64,000 nucleotides of DNA from Chenggangzhangella methanolivorans (GCF_019797865.1 NZ_CP081869.1:2443501-2507500); one strand, 5' to 3'; shown: positions 1 to 10,931, counted from the first letter of the stretch. A program made the numbers and translations. The notes: generated by a model from the sequence alone, not told the origin.

Positions 1-204
1 GCCCGTACGCAGGTCAGCGAATATGAGGCGCGCTACCGCCAGACTGTCGAGCAGGCCAGGCAGAAGACGCAGGCCGCGGCGGTCACGGCCACCAAGGTCG
101 TGTCTCGCGGCGCTCTGCTCGGCTTCCTCGCCTTGGTGCTGGCGGCAGTCGCCGCTTGGTTCGGTGGCGTCGCCGGCACTGCCCGCGCGGCCCGCCGGAT
201 CTGA
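1..204 (+). CDS. C-terminal end of a small membrane protein (5' truncated by window edge)
   Basis: Frame 1 is open from the first base to a TGA at 202-204 (67 codons visible). It begins with a charged, Gln-rich, probably helical segment (EYEARYRQTVEQARQK). About 24 hydrophobic residues follow (from GALLGFLALVLAAVAAW) and make one clear transmembrane helix, then a short basic tail (TARAARRI). The pattern resembles the C-terminus of small 'PhnA-like' membrane proteins common in Methylobacterium relatives, but that assignment is from memory and weak. No domain can be called without the missing start. Confidence 0.55.
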   Translation, partial: ARTQVSEYEARYRQTVEQARQKTQAAAVTATKVVSRGALLGFLALVLAAVAAWFGGVAGTARAARRI

Positions 205-338
205 CCCGAACCGCCCGGGCCGCCCCCAGCCCGGGCGCAGGTGGGGGTGCGACCGCCCCAATGCGCCTCCGCCGGGGGCGGGGTCGCTAACAGGCGTCCC
301 GCCCCAAAACTCTGCTGTTGATGTGAAGGAGACTGGTT

Positions 339-584
339 ATGGCGTTCGATGACGATAGCGAGATGGCTCCTGATTTCCTCGCCCGAACGGTCCCTCCGAC
401 CCATTTCACCGCGGCCCATCTTCATGACCGGAACGACCGCATTTGGGCTGTGCTCAGCCAGCCGTCGGGCGCGATCGCGGAGGATGACCAGGGCGATCTT
501 CTCATGCACCTGACGGAAGACGAGGCGTCCGCTCTCGCTGCCGAGATGTCTGCCGGCCTCAGAAAGAATAATTCCGTGGACTGA
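339..584 (+). CDS. small hypothetical protein (81 aa)
   Basis: An AAGGAG ribosome-binding site lies about 8 bases before the ATG, which supports this start. The product is acidic and soluble, with no signal peptide or membrane segment. The C-terminal half (DLLMHLTEDEASALAAEMSAGL) looks like an amphipathic helix. No family recognised. It stands alone between the partial membrane protein and the convergent DUF3280-like gene. The 135 bases upstream (205-338) show no other gene. Confidence 0.6.
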   Translation: MAFDDDSEMAPDFLARTVPPTHFTAAHLHDRNDRIWAVLSQPSGAIAEDDQGDLLMHLTEDEASALAAEMSAGLRKNNSVD

Positions 585-676
585 GGGGACGATCAGCCCG
601 GCGCGACGCGATTCAGCGAGGTCTGCTTATCGGCGCGGATCGAAGTTCCGCTTTTGGCGCCAAGCCGATCGAACGC

Positions 677-1240
677 TTAGGACTTGCCGCCCGTCTGAGT
701 GTACTGCTCAGGGTTCAGCATGTAACGCTTCACTAGGAACTTGATCGAGTGTTGCCACGACTCGTCGTTGTTGCCGCGCAGGTCGACGCTCTTAACGAAC
801 ACCTGCTTCCCGGTCTTCACGTCGGTCATGTAGACGTTCACATTCAGGATCAGCTCCGAGACCTTCTGGACCTCGATCCAGGCGACCTGATCGACGTCGA
901 GCTCCTTGCCGTACCGCGTCTCGCAGCCCGCGCACTCGCCCATCTTCTGGTCCTGCATGATCCGCTCCTGAACAGCCGGATCGACAGGCTTGAAGCTGTA
1001 CTTGCCCGACTTTTCGAGCATCGACTTGAAGGTGTCGACCATCGCCGACATCCGCTTGCGCTCGGCCTCGCTCGTCGGGACCCACTCGGCATGGTCGTTC
1101 TGGAAGTAGGTGTTCAGCACGGCGGTCGAGATCGGCGCCTCTGCCCGAGCGGCCGCGGGCACCAAGCCGATGGCGAGCGCCGCCAGCAGCGGCGCGCCGA
1201 AGTACTTGAGGCTCATTCTGGGGGTGGGTTCGTTCGTCAT
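677..1240 (-). CDS. secreted DUF3280/DUF2380-like protein
   Basis: The product is 187 aa if started at the ATG at 1240 (MTNEPTPRMSLKYF), which has a GGGAGA ribosome-binding site. The open frame continues upstream to 1666, but that part is low-complexity and overlaps the divergent kinase gene, so it is rejected. A signal peptide is visible (LLAALAIGLVPAAARA) and export is inferred. The mature part has a CxxC pair (GECAGCETRYGKELD) and a C-terminal region ending in a long Lys/Arg/Tyr-rich helix. DUF3280-type proteins occur near PQQ methanol/alcohol dehydrogenase regulators in alphaproteobacteria. The divergent two-component pair next to it fits that context. Molecular function unknown. Confidence 0.72.
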   Translation of the reverse strand: MTNEPTPRMSLKYFGAPLLAALAIGLVPAAARAEAPISTAVLNTYFQNDHAEWVPTSEAERKRMSAMVDTFKSMLEKSGKYSFKPVDPAVQERIMQDQKMGECAGCETRYGKELDVDQVAWIEVQKVSELILNVNVYMTDVKTGKQVFVKSVDLRGNNDESWQHSIKFLVKRYMLNPEQYTQTGGKS

Positions 1241-1397
1241 CGGGCTCTCCCTTTTCGTTGCGGAGAGCATGCCGCCGCGGGCGCCGGTTCCGGAACGGCG
1301 GATGGCATCCGAAGGTTTGGGCAAAAAGCCTGACTTTCTCGGGCGAGCGTCCGGGCGCCGCGACCGCGTGCTATCGGTAGTGCCGTCGAGGAACTCC

Positions 1398-2849
1398 ATG
1401 AGCCAGCCGATCGCATCGAACGGGCCGAGCCCTGGCCGCCGCACAGCAATCGACCTGAGGTGGGCGCTCGTCGTCCGGATCATTCTTGTGGCGCTGTTGT
1501 GCGTGGCTGGAGCCGCGGCCTTCACCCTGCGCAACATTGCAACCGAGGCGGACGCGCAAAACGAGGACACGGCCGGATCCGTTGCGCAGCACCTCAGGAC
1601 CCAGCTCTTCAGGATCGAGACCCAGCTCGATCGGGCCGACCGCTTCCCAGACTGGGAGGCCGTCACGAACTACACGCTCCGCCCCGGCCAGTGCGTCCAG
1701 CTACTGCATCCCAACGGCGCCCTGCGGAACTCGGTCTGCGCCGGCACCGACCAACGGTCCTTGCGGGCGCCGGGCTGGTTCACCGCCGGCTACTGCGCGC
1801 TGTTCCCCGAAGGCTCGACCGCCGAGCGGGCGCTGGCTTCGCGAGGGGCGACGAAGGGAACGGTCAGGGCGACGATCGCGCCGGAAGCGGTGGCCGAGCG
1901 GGCGTGGCATGAGCTGTCCCGCATGCTGGGCGTCTGGACCGCCATGGTCGTGGCTCTCTGCATCCTCGTCTACGTCGTCGTGCATCACGCCCTCAAGCCC
2001 GCCGAGGAGATCCTGGTCGGCATCAACCGCCTTGGGGACGGCGACCTCAGTCACCGCCTGCCGCCGTTCCGGCTGAACGAGCTCGACCGAATCTCGCAGG
2101 TCCTGAACGAGCTCGCGCTCAAGCTCCAGAACACAACGCGCGAACGCGCAGACCTCGCCCGGCAGCTCGTGGACGCGCAGGAGCGCGAGCGGTCGCACAT
2201 CGCCCGCGAACTGCACGACGACGTGGCCCAGCGGCTGGCGGCGCTCAGCGTCGCCGCGCGCTCGATCCGCAAGAGCGTAGGCGCGGTCACGCCGGCCGTC
2301 GCAAAGGAGTGCGACGAGTTCGTCGAGATGGGCACCGGGACCCTTCGGGCGCTGCGAGAGACGCTGGTCCTGCTGCGGCCTCCTGAGATCGATGAGCTCG
2401 GCCTCGTGACGAGTTTGCAGGAGCTGGTCGACGCGCAAAACCGTATTGCGGCCGGGGCCCCGGCTATCTCATTCCGGCGCGATGGCGACTTTGACGGCCT
2501 GCCCGCCGAGACGGCCGCTCACACCTATCGCATCGTCCAGGAGGCGCTGACCAACGCGCTGCGACACGCGGGCGCGAAGCACGTTCATGTCACGTTGCGC
2601 AACGTCGTGGCGCCTTTGCCCGGCGAGGACCGAAGGATCGAGCTCACGGTCGCCGACGATGGCGAGGGACCCGGCCCGGACTGGGCTTCCGCGCGGCCGG
2701 GGAGCGTCGGGCTGATCGGCATCCGCGAGCGCGTCTTCGCTCTGAGCGGCGACTTCCATGCCGGGCCGAGGGAGACCGGCGGGTTCGAGCTAAGCGTGGG
2801 GTTCCCCGCCTCTGGTCCCCACGACGAGCGAAAGGGAGAGGCCGCATGA
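1398..2849 (+). CDS. sensor histidine kinase, NarX/MoxY type
   Basis: The product is 483 aa from the ATG at 1398, preceded by GAGGAA. Two membrane helices (about residues 22-45 and 175-198) flank a periplasmic sensor region of about 130 residues with several cysteines. A HAMP-like linker follows. The HisKA_3 dimerisation motif ERSHIARELHDDVAQRL carries the phospho-acceptor His near residue 273. A HATPase domain follows, with N-box (YRIVQEALTNALRHAG), DDGEGPG and a GLIGIRERV G-box. The gene overlaps its regulator by four bases (ATGA). MoxY/FlhS-type kinases control methanol/formaldehyde oxidation in Paracoccus; that role is inferred only from architecture and the DUF3280 neighbour. Confidence 0.85.
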   Translation: MSQPIASNGPSPGRRTAIDLRWALVVRIILVALLCVAGAAAFTLRNIATEADAQNEDTAGSVAQHLRTQLFRIETQLDRADRFPDWEAVTNYTLRPGQCVQLLHPNGALRNSVCAGTDQRSLRAPGWFTAGYCALFPEGSTAERALASRGATKGTVRATIAPEAVAERAWHELSRMLGVWTAMVVALCILVYVVVHHALKPAEEILVGINRLGDGDLSHRLPPFRLNELDRISQVLNELALKLQNTTRERADLARQLVDAQERERSHIARELHDDVAQRLAALSVAARSIRKSVGAVTPAVAKECDEFVEMGTGTLRALRETLVLLRPPEIDELGLVTSLQELVDAQNRIAAGAPAISFRRDGDFDGLPAETAAHTYRIVQEALTNALRHAGAKHVHVTLRNVVAPLPGEDRRIELTVADDGEGPGPDWASARPGSVGLIGIRERVFALSGDFHAGPRETGGFELSVGFPASGPHDERKGEAA

Positions 2850-3499
2850 TCAAGGTCATGCTCGTCGACGACCATGCCGTCGTGCGGGAGGGTTACCGCC
2901 GCCTGCTCGAGCGAGAGGACGACATGTCGGTGGTCGCCGAGGCGGGCGAGGCCGCCACGGCTTACCAGCTCTACAAGACAGCCTCGCCGGACGTGGTCGT
3001 CATGGACATCAGCATGCCCGGCCGCGGCGGCATCGACCTCGTGAAGCAGTTGCGGCAGTGGGACCCGAAGGCGCGCGTCCTGATGTTCTCCATGCACGCC
3101 AACGCCAGCTTCGCGCTCCAGTCGTTCAGAGCAGGCGCCAAGGGCTACGTCACGAAGAGCAGCGACCCCGAGACCCTAGTCGGAGCCGTCAGGAACGTCG
3201 CCCGCGACCGGCCCGCCCTCTGCCCCGAGATCTCGGCCGTGCTGGCGGCGAGCCGCCTCGAGGAAGACACGCCCGCCTTCGAGCAACTGTCGCCGAGGGA
3301 GTTCGAGATTCTGCGCATGATCGTCGACGCCAAGTCGACCGAGGAGATCGCCGCGGCGCTCCACCTGACCCCCAAGACCGTCGCGAACTACCACTACGCG
3401 CTGAAGTCGAAGCTCGGCGTCTCCTCCGATATCGACCTCGTCTACTACTGCATGCGCCATGGCTTGGTCGCCTCGGCCGCGGTTGCCGCGCCGAGCTGA
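2846..3499 (+). CDS. LuxR/NarL-family response regulator
   Basis: The product is 217 aa. The receiver domain has the acidic pair D9/D10, phospho-acceptor D54 (VVVMDISMPG) and K104 (GYVTKSS). A C-terminal LuxR-type HTH follows (LSPREFEILRMIVDAKSTEEIA, then LTPKTVANYHYALKSKLGV). It is translationally coupled to the kinase by an ATGA overlap and is surely its partner. MoxX-like by context. The 150 bases that follow (3500-3649) separate it from a convergent kinase gene and contain no clear hairpin. Confidence 0.88.
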   Translation: MIKVMLVDDHAVVREGYRRLLEREDDMSVVAEAGEAATAYQLYKTASPDVVVMDISMPGRGGIDLVKQLRQWDPKARVLMFSMHANASFALQSFRAGAKGYVTKSSDPETLVGAVRNVARDRPALCPEISAVLAASRLEEDTPAFEQLSPREFEILRMIVDAKSTEEIAAALHLTPKTVANYHYALKSKLGVSSDIDLVYYCMRHGLVASAAVAAPS

Positions 3500-3649
3500 T
3501 CAATTCGGCGGCTTCGAAATCCGCGTCGAGACAGACGTCCGCTCTTGGGCGAAGTGTCAGCGTCAGCTTTTGGCGCATCCCAGCCGGATGGCCTCGTCCC
3601 AGGCTGACCCATTGCGGTCGTCGAGATAGTCCGCTTACTGCGACGGCGT

Positions 3650-5052
3650 TCATATGCGTAGCGGCGACGCCATCTGTCCGGCGGGGCTCCCGCGGCTGTC
3701 GGTCCGGGCGCCGCTAGCCGATGCGGCGGCGGGCGGCGGCAGGTCGAGCCGGACCACCAGCCCTCTCGGAGCCCGGTCTAGCAGCGTCATGGTCCCGCCG
3801 TGGCCAGCGACGATCTCTTGGACGATCGACAGGCCCAGGCCAAACCCGCCGGGCGCTCCGGAGGCGCGGCTCGCGTCTGCCTTGAAGAACGGCTCTACAA
3901 CCTTGGCGCGCAGTTCCTTCGGGATGCCGGGGCCGTCGTCCGCCACTTCGATGGAGACGCCGTCGGGCAGCGCCTCAAGCTGCACCACCACCACGCCCGC
4001 GAACTTCACGCCGTTGTCCACGAGATTGGTGACGGCGCGCACCAGCGCCTGCGGCTTGCAGTCGAAGGCGAGCCGGGCCGGGCCCTCGTAGGAGACCTGC
4101 AGGTCGGCGTTGGCGAAGTCGTGGCAGATCGTCTGAAGCAGGCTCGGCAGGTCGACGCGCGTCTTGGTCTCGGTCGCGACGTCACGCTGCAGATAGGTCA
4201 GCGTCTCCTCGATCATCGCGTCGATGCGGCTGATGTCGGTCAGCATCGCGTCGCGGAGTTTCTCGTCGGTCGAGCGTTCGGCGCGCATGCGCAGCCGCGT
4301 CAGCGGCGTCCTGAGGTCGTGGCTGATCGCCCGCACCATCCTCGTGCGGCCGTCGATCATCTCGCGGATGCGCGTCCGCATGTCGTTGAGCGCGCGCGCG
4401 AGCGCGCTGATCTCGCGCGGGCCGCCCTCCTCGAATGGCCGGTCCGGGCCTTCGTCGGGGCTGAGCGCCTGGGCTTCACGGGCGAACCTCGTCAGCGGTG
4501 CCATGATGATGCTGCCGGCGTAGATCGACAGCAGCAGCATCGGAAGCACGATGATGAGGATCTTGATCGCGAAGAAGATCCGCTCCGGATGAAGCAGCGG
4601 CAGCGGCGGCCGCGGATCCGGCATGAAGGCGAGCGTCGCGCCGTCGGCGAGCCGCACCGCGATGGCGTCGACGGTCGATCCGCTGGCCATGCGCCGCACG
4701 ACCTCGGCGTCGAGAGACGTTCCCATCGCCTTGCGGATGTCGAAGACGTCGCAATCGTCGCTGTCGGACGGGGCAAGCTCGGCGCGCGCGGCCTCGGGCG
4801 TGAGCCGCTCCACTTTCAGCCCCGTCGCCGAGGTCGCGGCCATGATAGCCGCGGCGGCCTCGGGCGTCGTGGCCGCCGCGAACTGGGCCGTCACCATCTG
4901 GATCCGGATCGCGACCTTGCTGGCGTAAGGCGCCTTGTTCTCGGCGCTGTGCAGGAGGCTCGCGATCATCACCATGGCGAGCACCGGGGTGATGGCGAGG
5001 AACAGGATCTGGCGGCGGATCGAGCCGCACAGGAACAGCGAGCGCCAGCGGC

Positions 5053-5056
<4 letters not shown>
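3650..5056 (-). CDS. sensor histidine kinase, EnvZ/OmpR-type partner
   Basis: The product is 468 aa. An N-terminal membrane helix (RQILFLAITPVLAMVMIASLL) and a second near residue 165-188 (FFAIKILIIVLPMLLLSIYAG) bracket a periplasmic domain. HAMP follows, then HisKA (MVRAISHDLRTPLTRLRMRAE, acceptor His). The HATPase_c boxes are TNLVDNGVKFAG, VADDGPGIP, EPFFKAD and GGFGLGLSIV. It starts four bases inside the end of the upstream regulator gene, so the two are co-translated. The stimulus cannot be read from sequence. Confidence 0.87.
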
Positions 5057-5793
<737 letters not shown>

Positions 5794-5890
5794 CGAACGC
5801 CCTTGCGAGACAGTCGTCGCAGTTTAAGTCTCACGCCCGCCCGTGCGCTGTCACGGCGAGAGATGTTTTGTTTTATGAAGCCCTGCCTTT

Positions 5891-6805
5891 TCAGGGGAAG
5901 CGCACGCCGGTGAGCGCCTCCGAGTAGCGCCAAAGCCGCACCGCCGCAGCCCGGTCGAGCGCCTGCGGCGGGGTTCTCGCCAGCGCCGGGCGCCCGCGCG
6001 TCTCGCCGAGGCTCGCCGGGCCGTAATAGGTGCCGGGCCTGGCCTGAGGCGAGGTGGCGGCGAACAGCGTCGGCAGCACGCCCTGCGCCGCCGGCTGGAA
6101 CAGGAACCACAGCATGGACCGGGCGAGGCCTGCGCCGCTCCAGCGGCCGGGCGCGTTGTGCAGCAGGTTGGTGCGCGAGATGCCCGGATGCGCCGCGAGG
6201 CTCGTGACGCCCCAGCCGCCGGCGGCGCTCCGGCGCTGAAGCTCGAATGCGAACATCAGGCAGGCGAGTTTGGACTGGCTGTAAACCGGCATCGGCCTGT
6301 AGCCCTTCGCGGCGTTAAGGTCGTCGAAGTCGATCGCCCCGTTGCGGGCCGCTATGCTCGACAGCGAGACCACGCGGGCGTCGCGGCCGTTCTTCAGCAG
6401 CGGCAGCAGTTGCGCGGTCAGCGCGAAATGGCCGAGATAATTGGCGCCGAGCTGCAGCTCGAAGCCGTCGGCGGTCTCTTGCCGATTGGGCGGCGTCATC
6501 ACGCCGGCGTTGTTGACGAGCAGGTCGAGGCTGTCGCGCTGGTCGCCGAGGCGTTCGCCGAGATAGGCCACCGACCTGAGATTGGCGAGATCCACCTGCT
6601 TGAAGGCGACGTTGGCGTAAGGCTCCTCCCGGCGGATGCGCGCCACTGCGTCGGCGCCCTTTTCAGGGCTGCGGCCGGCGATGATGACCTCGCCGCCCGC
6701 CCGGGCGAGCGCGAGGGCCGTCTCAAGGCCGAGCCCGCCGGTTCCTGTGACGACCGCCGATCGCCCCTTTTGCGACGGCATGTCGGCCGCGGTCCACTTC
6801 ACCAT
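5891..6805 (-). CDS. short-chain dehydrogenase/reductase (retinol-dehydrogenase-like)
   Basis: The product is 304 aa from the ATG at 6805 ([14 protein letters not shown]). GAGGAG lies 8 bases upstream, so the longer frame to 7144 is rejected as antisense of the oxidase gene. The Rossmann motif TGTGGLG starts near residue 20. The family's LLVNNAGVM and the catalytic YSQSK (Tyr/Lys) follow, with a preceding SLSSIA serine. The first glycine motif reads TGTGGLG rather than TGxxxGIG, as in plant-like and retinol-type SDRs. Last gene of the leftward operon with the molybdopterin oxidoreductase. Substrate unknown. Confidence 0.82.
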   Translation of the reverse strand: MVKWTAADMPSQKGRSAVVTGTGGLGLETALALARAGGEVIIAGRSPEKGADAVARIRREEPYANVAFKQVDLANLRSVAYLGERLGDQRDSLDLLVNNAGVMTPPNRQETADGFELQLGANYLGHFALTAQLLPLLKNGRDARVVSLSSIAARNGAIDFDDLNAAKGYRPMPVYSQSKLACLMFAFELQRRSAAGGWGVTSLAAHPGISRTNLLHNAPGRWSGAGLARSMLWFLFQPAAQGVLPTLFAATSPQARPGTYYGPASLGETRGRPALARTPPQALDRAAAVRLWRYSEALTGVRFP

Positions 6806-6822
6806 GGGCTGGGCTCCTCTCG

Positions 6823-9008
6823 TCATAGGCCTGCGGCGCCGCGTCCGAAGGGCAGCGCGCGAGTGGGCTCGCCGGTCAGCGCCAGCATCGCGTTCGCGAC
6901 CGCGGGCGCGATCGGCGGCACGGCCGGCTCGCCCATGCCGCTTGGGCGGTTGGTCGAGGGCAGGATGTGGGTTTCGACCGCCGGCATCTCGTTCATGCGC
7001 AGGCAGCGATAGCGGTCGAAGTTCGTCTCCTGGACGAGCCCCTCCTTCAGCGTGATCGCGCCATGGAGCGCGGCCGAGAGGCCGAAGCCCACAGAGCCCT
7101 CCATCTGCGCCGCGATCTGGCCGGGCGAGACCGCGATGCCGCAATCGACCACGCCGACGACGCGGCGCACCGAGGGGCGGGGACCGTCGAGCCGCACCTC
7201 CGCGACCTGGCCGACGACCGTGCCAAAACTCTCATGCACCGCCATGCCCCGCGCCCATCCGGGCTCGATTAGCGTCCCCCATCCAGATTTTTGGCGGAGC
7301 GCGGCGAGAACCGCGAGGCGTCTGGCGGCCCCGGCCTTCTCGTAGAGCGCCTGCCGGTAGTCGGCCGGATCGCGGCCGACGCGGCGCGCGAGCTGGTCGA
7401 CGATGTGCTCCATGGCCATAGCCGAGTGGGAGTGGCCAACGGAGCGCCAGAACTGCACCGGCACGGGGAATTTCGGCGTGAACACCTTGCCGTCGACAAC
7501 CGAGGCGCCCGCGAAGTAGGGGCTGTCCTTGACGCCCTCGGCAGTGAACTCGGTGACGATCGGCAGCAGCGACTGCGCGACCACGTGGTGGCGCCAGCGC
7601 GCCGGAAACCCGTCCGGGCCGAGCTCGACCCAGGCGCGGTGATGCGCCATCGGGCGGTAGTAGCCGCCGGTCATGTCATCCTCGCGCGTCCAGATCAGCT
7701 TGACCGGGTAGCCGTCGGAGCGCTTGGCGATCCGTACGCATTCGACGAGGCAGTCCGCCGCCATGACGCCGCGCCGACCGAAGGATCCGCCGGCCGGCAG
7801 CACCTTGACCTCGACCTTGCCCGGCAGCGTCAGCGCGACGCGCGCGGCCTGGATCTGGTCGACCGTCGCCATCTGGGAGCCCGACAGGATCTCGACGTCC
7901 CAGCCGTTGACGCGGGCGACGCAGTCCTGCGTCTCCATCGGCGCGTGGGCGAGATAGGGAAAGTCGATCCCGAACTCGAGCGCGTCCGGCCCGAATGCGG
8001 CCTCGGCGTCGCCCTTCGTCTGGAAGGCGCTCGGCGTGATGTCGGTCCGCCCCTCCGCGATCTCGCGAAACCAGCGGACGAGCTCTGGCGAGGAGCGCTT
8101 TTCGGCTTGCCTGTCGTCCCACTCGATCCGCAGCGCTTCGCGTCCGCGCCGCGCCGCGAAGGCGTCTTTCGCCAGCACCGCGACGCCGTCGCCGATCGCG
8201 AAGGCGTCGACCACGCCCTCGATCCGGAAGGTGTCGCGGGCGTCGAAAGTCTTCAGCGTCCCACCGAAGCGCGGGGGCGGGCGACCATGGCGGTCAGTAT
8301 GTCCGGCAGCTGGACGTCCTGCGTGTAGGTCTGGCGGCCGGTGGACTTCGCCAGGCTGTCCTTGCGCGTCACGCGGTCGGTGCCGATGAGGCGGTAAGCT
8401 TCCGGAAGCTTCAGCTCCGGCGCGTCGGGCGGCGTCTGGCGCGAGGCGTCCTCGAGCAGCTCGACGAAGCTCGCGGACTTGCCGGAGCCGAGATGCGACA
8501 CGACGCCGTCGAGCACCATCAGCGACTCCCGAGGCGTATCCCAGCGGTCGGCGGCGGCCGCGACGAACATCGCCCGCGCCGCTGCTCCGGCGTTTCGCAG
8601 CACGTCCCAGTTTCCCGCGATCGAGCCGGATCCGGCCGTGAACTGCGGCCCATAGGCGCGAAAATTGCCGCTCGCCTCGACGACCCGGACCTTGTCCCAG
8701 TCGGCGTCGAGTTCCTCGGCGACCATCGCGGCGAGGCCCGCATGGACGCCCTGGCCCATCTCCTGCTGCTTGTTGACGACCGTGATCCAGCCGTCGCGGT
8801 CGATGCGGATGAAGGGTCCGAAGACGCTTGGCTCCGGATCGCCGCCGCCTGCCTGCAGCACGGAGCCGATCGCCTCGACCGGGTGCGTGGCCGCATAGCC
8901 GACGACCATCGCGCCGCCGACCAGCGTCCCGCCGAGGATCAGCCGGCGGCGGGACATGGCGAAGCGGCCCTTTTTCTCGGCCGGGTTTTCGGCGACGGCG
9001 GCGCTCAT
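6823..9008 (-). pseudogene. xanthine-dehydrogenase-family molybdopterin subunit (isoquinoline 1-oxidoreductase beta-like), one frameshift
   Basis: The reading frame from the ATG at 9008 (GAGGAGG site) breaks near 8260 and continues to 6823 in another frame. One C missing from the C5 run there would join MVARP to PRFGGTLKTFD. Restored length is about 728 aa. The N-terminus has a Tat-type signal (SRRRLILGG) and a hydrophobic stretch, so the enzyme probably acts in the periplasm. Mo-cofactor signatures are visible: [41 protein letters not shown]. It overlaps the 2Fe-2S gene by four bases. Family members oxidise aldehydes or N-heterocycles; the substrate cannot be deduced. Sequencing error or recent inactivation are both possible. 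Confidence 0.8.
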
Positions 9009-9493
9009 CGGCGGGCCTCCTCTCGGCCGGCCTGCCGTTGCAGCTCCCCGGCGGCGTCGTGGATCGCGGCGCGGATGCGCGGGTAGGTGGCGCAGCGGCA
9101 GAGGTTCCCGCTCATCGCCGCGTCGATGTCGGCGTCGCTCGGCGTCTGCACCTCGCGCAGCAGCGCGATCGCACTCATCACCTGGCCCGACTGGCAGAAG
9201 CCGCATTGCGGCACGTCACGCGCCACCCATGCGTCGCGCACCGCCTCGGCCTCGCGGCCTTCGACCGCCTCAATGGTGACGATCTCCACCCCGCGGCGTC
9301 CTCGATCGTGAGCGCGCAGGACCGCATCGGCTGGCCGTCGATATGGACCGTGCAGGCCCCGCAGAGCCCCGCGCCGCAGTCATATTTGGTCCCGGTCAGC
9401 TTCAGCGTGTCGCGCAGCGCCCAGAGGAGCGGCGTCCGGCCGTCGGGCCTCGATGAGGCGCGTTTCGCCGTTGACGATGAGGGAATGGGACAT
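9005..9493 (-). pseudogene. 2Fe-2S ferredoxin subunit of molybdenum hydroxylase, two frameshifts
   Basis: It starts at the ATG at 9493 ([16 protein letters not shown]) with a GAGGA site. Frame breaks near 9447 and 9291 are each repaired by one added base. The repaired protein, about 163 aa, has the expected two clusters: [18 protein letters not shown] with CALTIED, and [10 protein letters not shown] with [11 protein letters not shown]. This is the normal length and architecture of CoxS/IorA-type subunits, which pass electrons from the molybdenum subunit encoded just downstream. All cluster cysteines are intact, which argues for sequence errors over decay. Confidence 0.78.
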
Positions 9494-9506
9494 GGCCTGA
9501 TCCTCT

Positions 9507-10110
9507 TCAGCTCCAGCCTTCCGGCAGGCGGCGCTGGGAGCGGCGCTGGATCCGGTAAACGGCGGCAGGCGGGACATTGGCGAGCGCGCGGCCGACGCGG
9601 GTCGCCTTGAGGCCGAGGCGATCGAGGATGGGCCGGGGAACGGGGCAGTTCGGCCCGTAGGTGAACTGGTAGAAGGCGCCGCCGGGCCTAAGGTGCCGGA
9701 ACGAGCCGTCGAGAATCGCAATGACCTTGCGCGGCGACATCGAGAGCAGGGGCAGACCGCTCGACACCGCGCCCGCGGCGTCGCCGCCGAAAAGCTCGAC
9801 CGTGCGCAGCTGAGAGGCGTCCATCCAGAGCGTGGTGGCCTGCGGGAACCTAGCCTCGAGCAGCACGGCGAATTCCGAACCCGCCTCGATCACGCGAGCC
9901 GGCGTTCGGCCACGCCGCGCTCGATCAGCGCCTGGGTGAAGACGCCTGTGCCGGGCCCGAGCTCGACAACGTTTCCGGTGTCCCCGTCGATTTCGGCCGT
10001 GATCGCCTTCGCGAGCGTCGCGCCGGACGGAAGACGGCCCCGACGCGCAAGGGCGCGGAGAGCCATTCGCGAAGGAAGGTCAGTCCGTCGAGGGTCAGCG
10101 TTGCGCTCAT
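9507..10110 (-). pseudogene. class I SAM-dependent (phospholipid) methyltransferase, two frameshifts
   Basis: The frame starts at 10110 (MSATLTLDGLTFLREWL) and shifts near 10045 and again near 9897; each is fixed by one added base. The repaired product is about 201 aa: SGATLAKAITAEID, then SAM motif I VVELGPGTGVFTQALI, then GLPLLSM and [13 protein letters not shown], and an end resembling phosphatidylethanolamine N-methyltransferase PmtA-like proteins of rhizobia ([11 protein letters not shown]). It lies 13 bases upstream of the ferredoxin subunit and probably heads that operon. PmtA would make phosphatidylcholine precursors at the membrane; the exact substrate is uncertain. Confidence 0.68.
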
Positions 10111-10182
10111 CAGGCGGGTCCCGGTTGCGGCGAAGGTGGTTCGCCGTTTCGAGGCCGGACCGTGAGGCGCCGGGACGTTGCC

Positions 10183-10262
10183 GTGGATTGAGTGTTGTTA
10201 AGAGATATTGCGGCGCGGCAAAGGTCTGGCGGCGCAACATTTCTTAACAACACTCAATCCAC
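10183..10262. repeat. 80-bp near-perfect inverted repeat between divergent genes
   Basis: Two 29-bp arms, 10183-10211 and 10234-10262, match at 27 of 29 positions in inverted orientation around a 22-bp GC-rich centre. Each arm carries GGATTGAGTGTTGTTAAG. It sits between the methyltransferase gene (leftward) and small exported ORFs (rightward). It could be a paired regulatory site, one facing each gene, or a miniature inverted-repeat element. No obvious target duplication is seen next to it. Confidence 0.75.
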
Positions 10263-10351
10263 CGCAACCGAGCGGCCCGCCATCATCATCGGCGAAAGCG
10301 ATAGCGGCGGCGTCACGCTCCGCATCGCAGAGCCGAAGAGGGAGCGCGCGG

Positions 10352-10506
10352 ATGCGCATCGCCAGACTGAGCGTCGCCTGCGTCGTCTTCGTCGCCCGGG
10401 CCGCCGTGTTTGGCGCATCGCTCCTGCTCGCTTCGGAGGCCGCGGCCGAGGCGCCGGCGGCAGTTCGCTTGCCCTTTCGGATCAGTCGACTGGAGCTCGC
10501 TCATGA
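10352..10506 (+). CDS. possible small exported protein (uncertain)
   Basis: An ATG at 10352 has a good GAGGGAG site and starts a signal-peptide-like stretch (LSVACVVFVARAAVFGASLLL, ASEAAAEA). The frame then runs on without protein-like character. A one-base shift would end it at a TGA at 10504-10506 that overlaps the next ATG. Weak call: it rests only on the ribosome-binding site and the signal sequence. Confidence 0.25.
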
Positions 10507-10784
10507 GGACCGCCAAGACGACCTCCAAGACATCCGCCAAGCCGCGCAAGTCGAGGCTTCGGCATCTGCGCTGGCTCGCGCTCCTGCTGCTGCCGCTGCC
10601 CTCGATGGTGGGCTACGCCGGGAGCGGCGACCCGATCAGGACCATGAGCGAGATCTCGAACAGCGCCGCCAAGGGCGACCGGCTGCCAATCGCCCATTCG
10701 CCTGGCGCCGCCCGGATCACCTGCGCTCCCATGCGGCAGCGCGGCGACCTCAGCGTCTGTCCGGATATCGCCACGGCGAACTGA
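10503..10784 (+). CDS. small exported hypothetical protein (93 aa)
   Basis: The ATG at 10503 is preceded by GGAG. A strongly basic N-terminus (TAKTTSKTSAKPRKSRLRHLR) leads into a short hydrophobic core (WLALLLLPLPSMVGYA), as in a secretion signal. The mature part has two cysteines (ITCAPMRQ, LSVCPDIA). No family recognised. The 173 bases that follow hold the promoter region of the CopG-like gene. Confidence 0.42.
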   Translation: MRTAKTTSKTSAKPRKSRLRHLRWLALLLLPLPSMVGYAGSGDPIRTMSEISNSAAKGDRLPIAHSPGAARITCAPMRQRGDLSVCPDIATAN

Positions 10785-10931
10785 AATCGGATCGGGCCGC
10801 CCGCACGTCCCGATCCGCCCGGCGGTCGCAAGTCCCCCCACATGGCGACCGCCGGGATCTTCATGACGCTTGGCGATCATAAAGACCTCGCGGAATCCGA
10901 CCCTTGCGTCCATCTAAATAACATCCATATG

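Noticed and set aside
1110..1397. N-terminal extension of the MoxY-like kinase to 1110
   Set aside because: It overlaps the start of the divergent DUF3280-like gene, and the ATG at 1398 has a ribosome-binding site and leads straight into the first membrane helix.
7291..8328. 345-codon plus-strand frame within the molybdopterin oxidoreductase gene
   Set aside because: Antisense of conserved coding sequence; no recognisable protein features.
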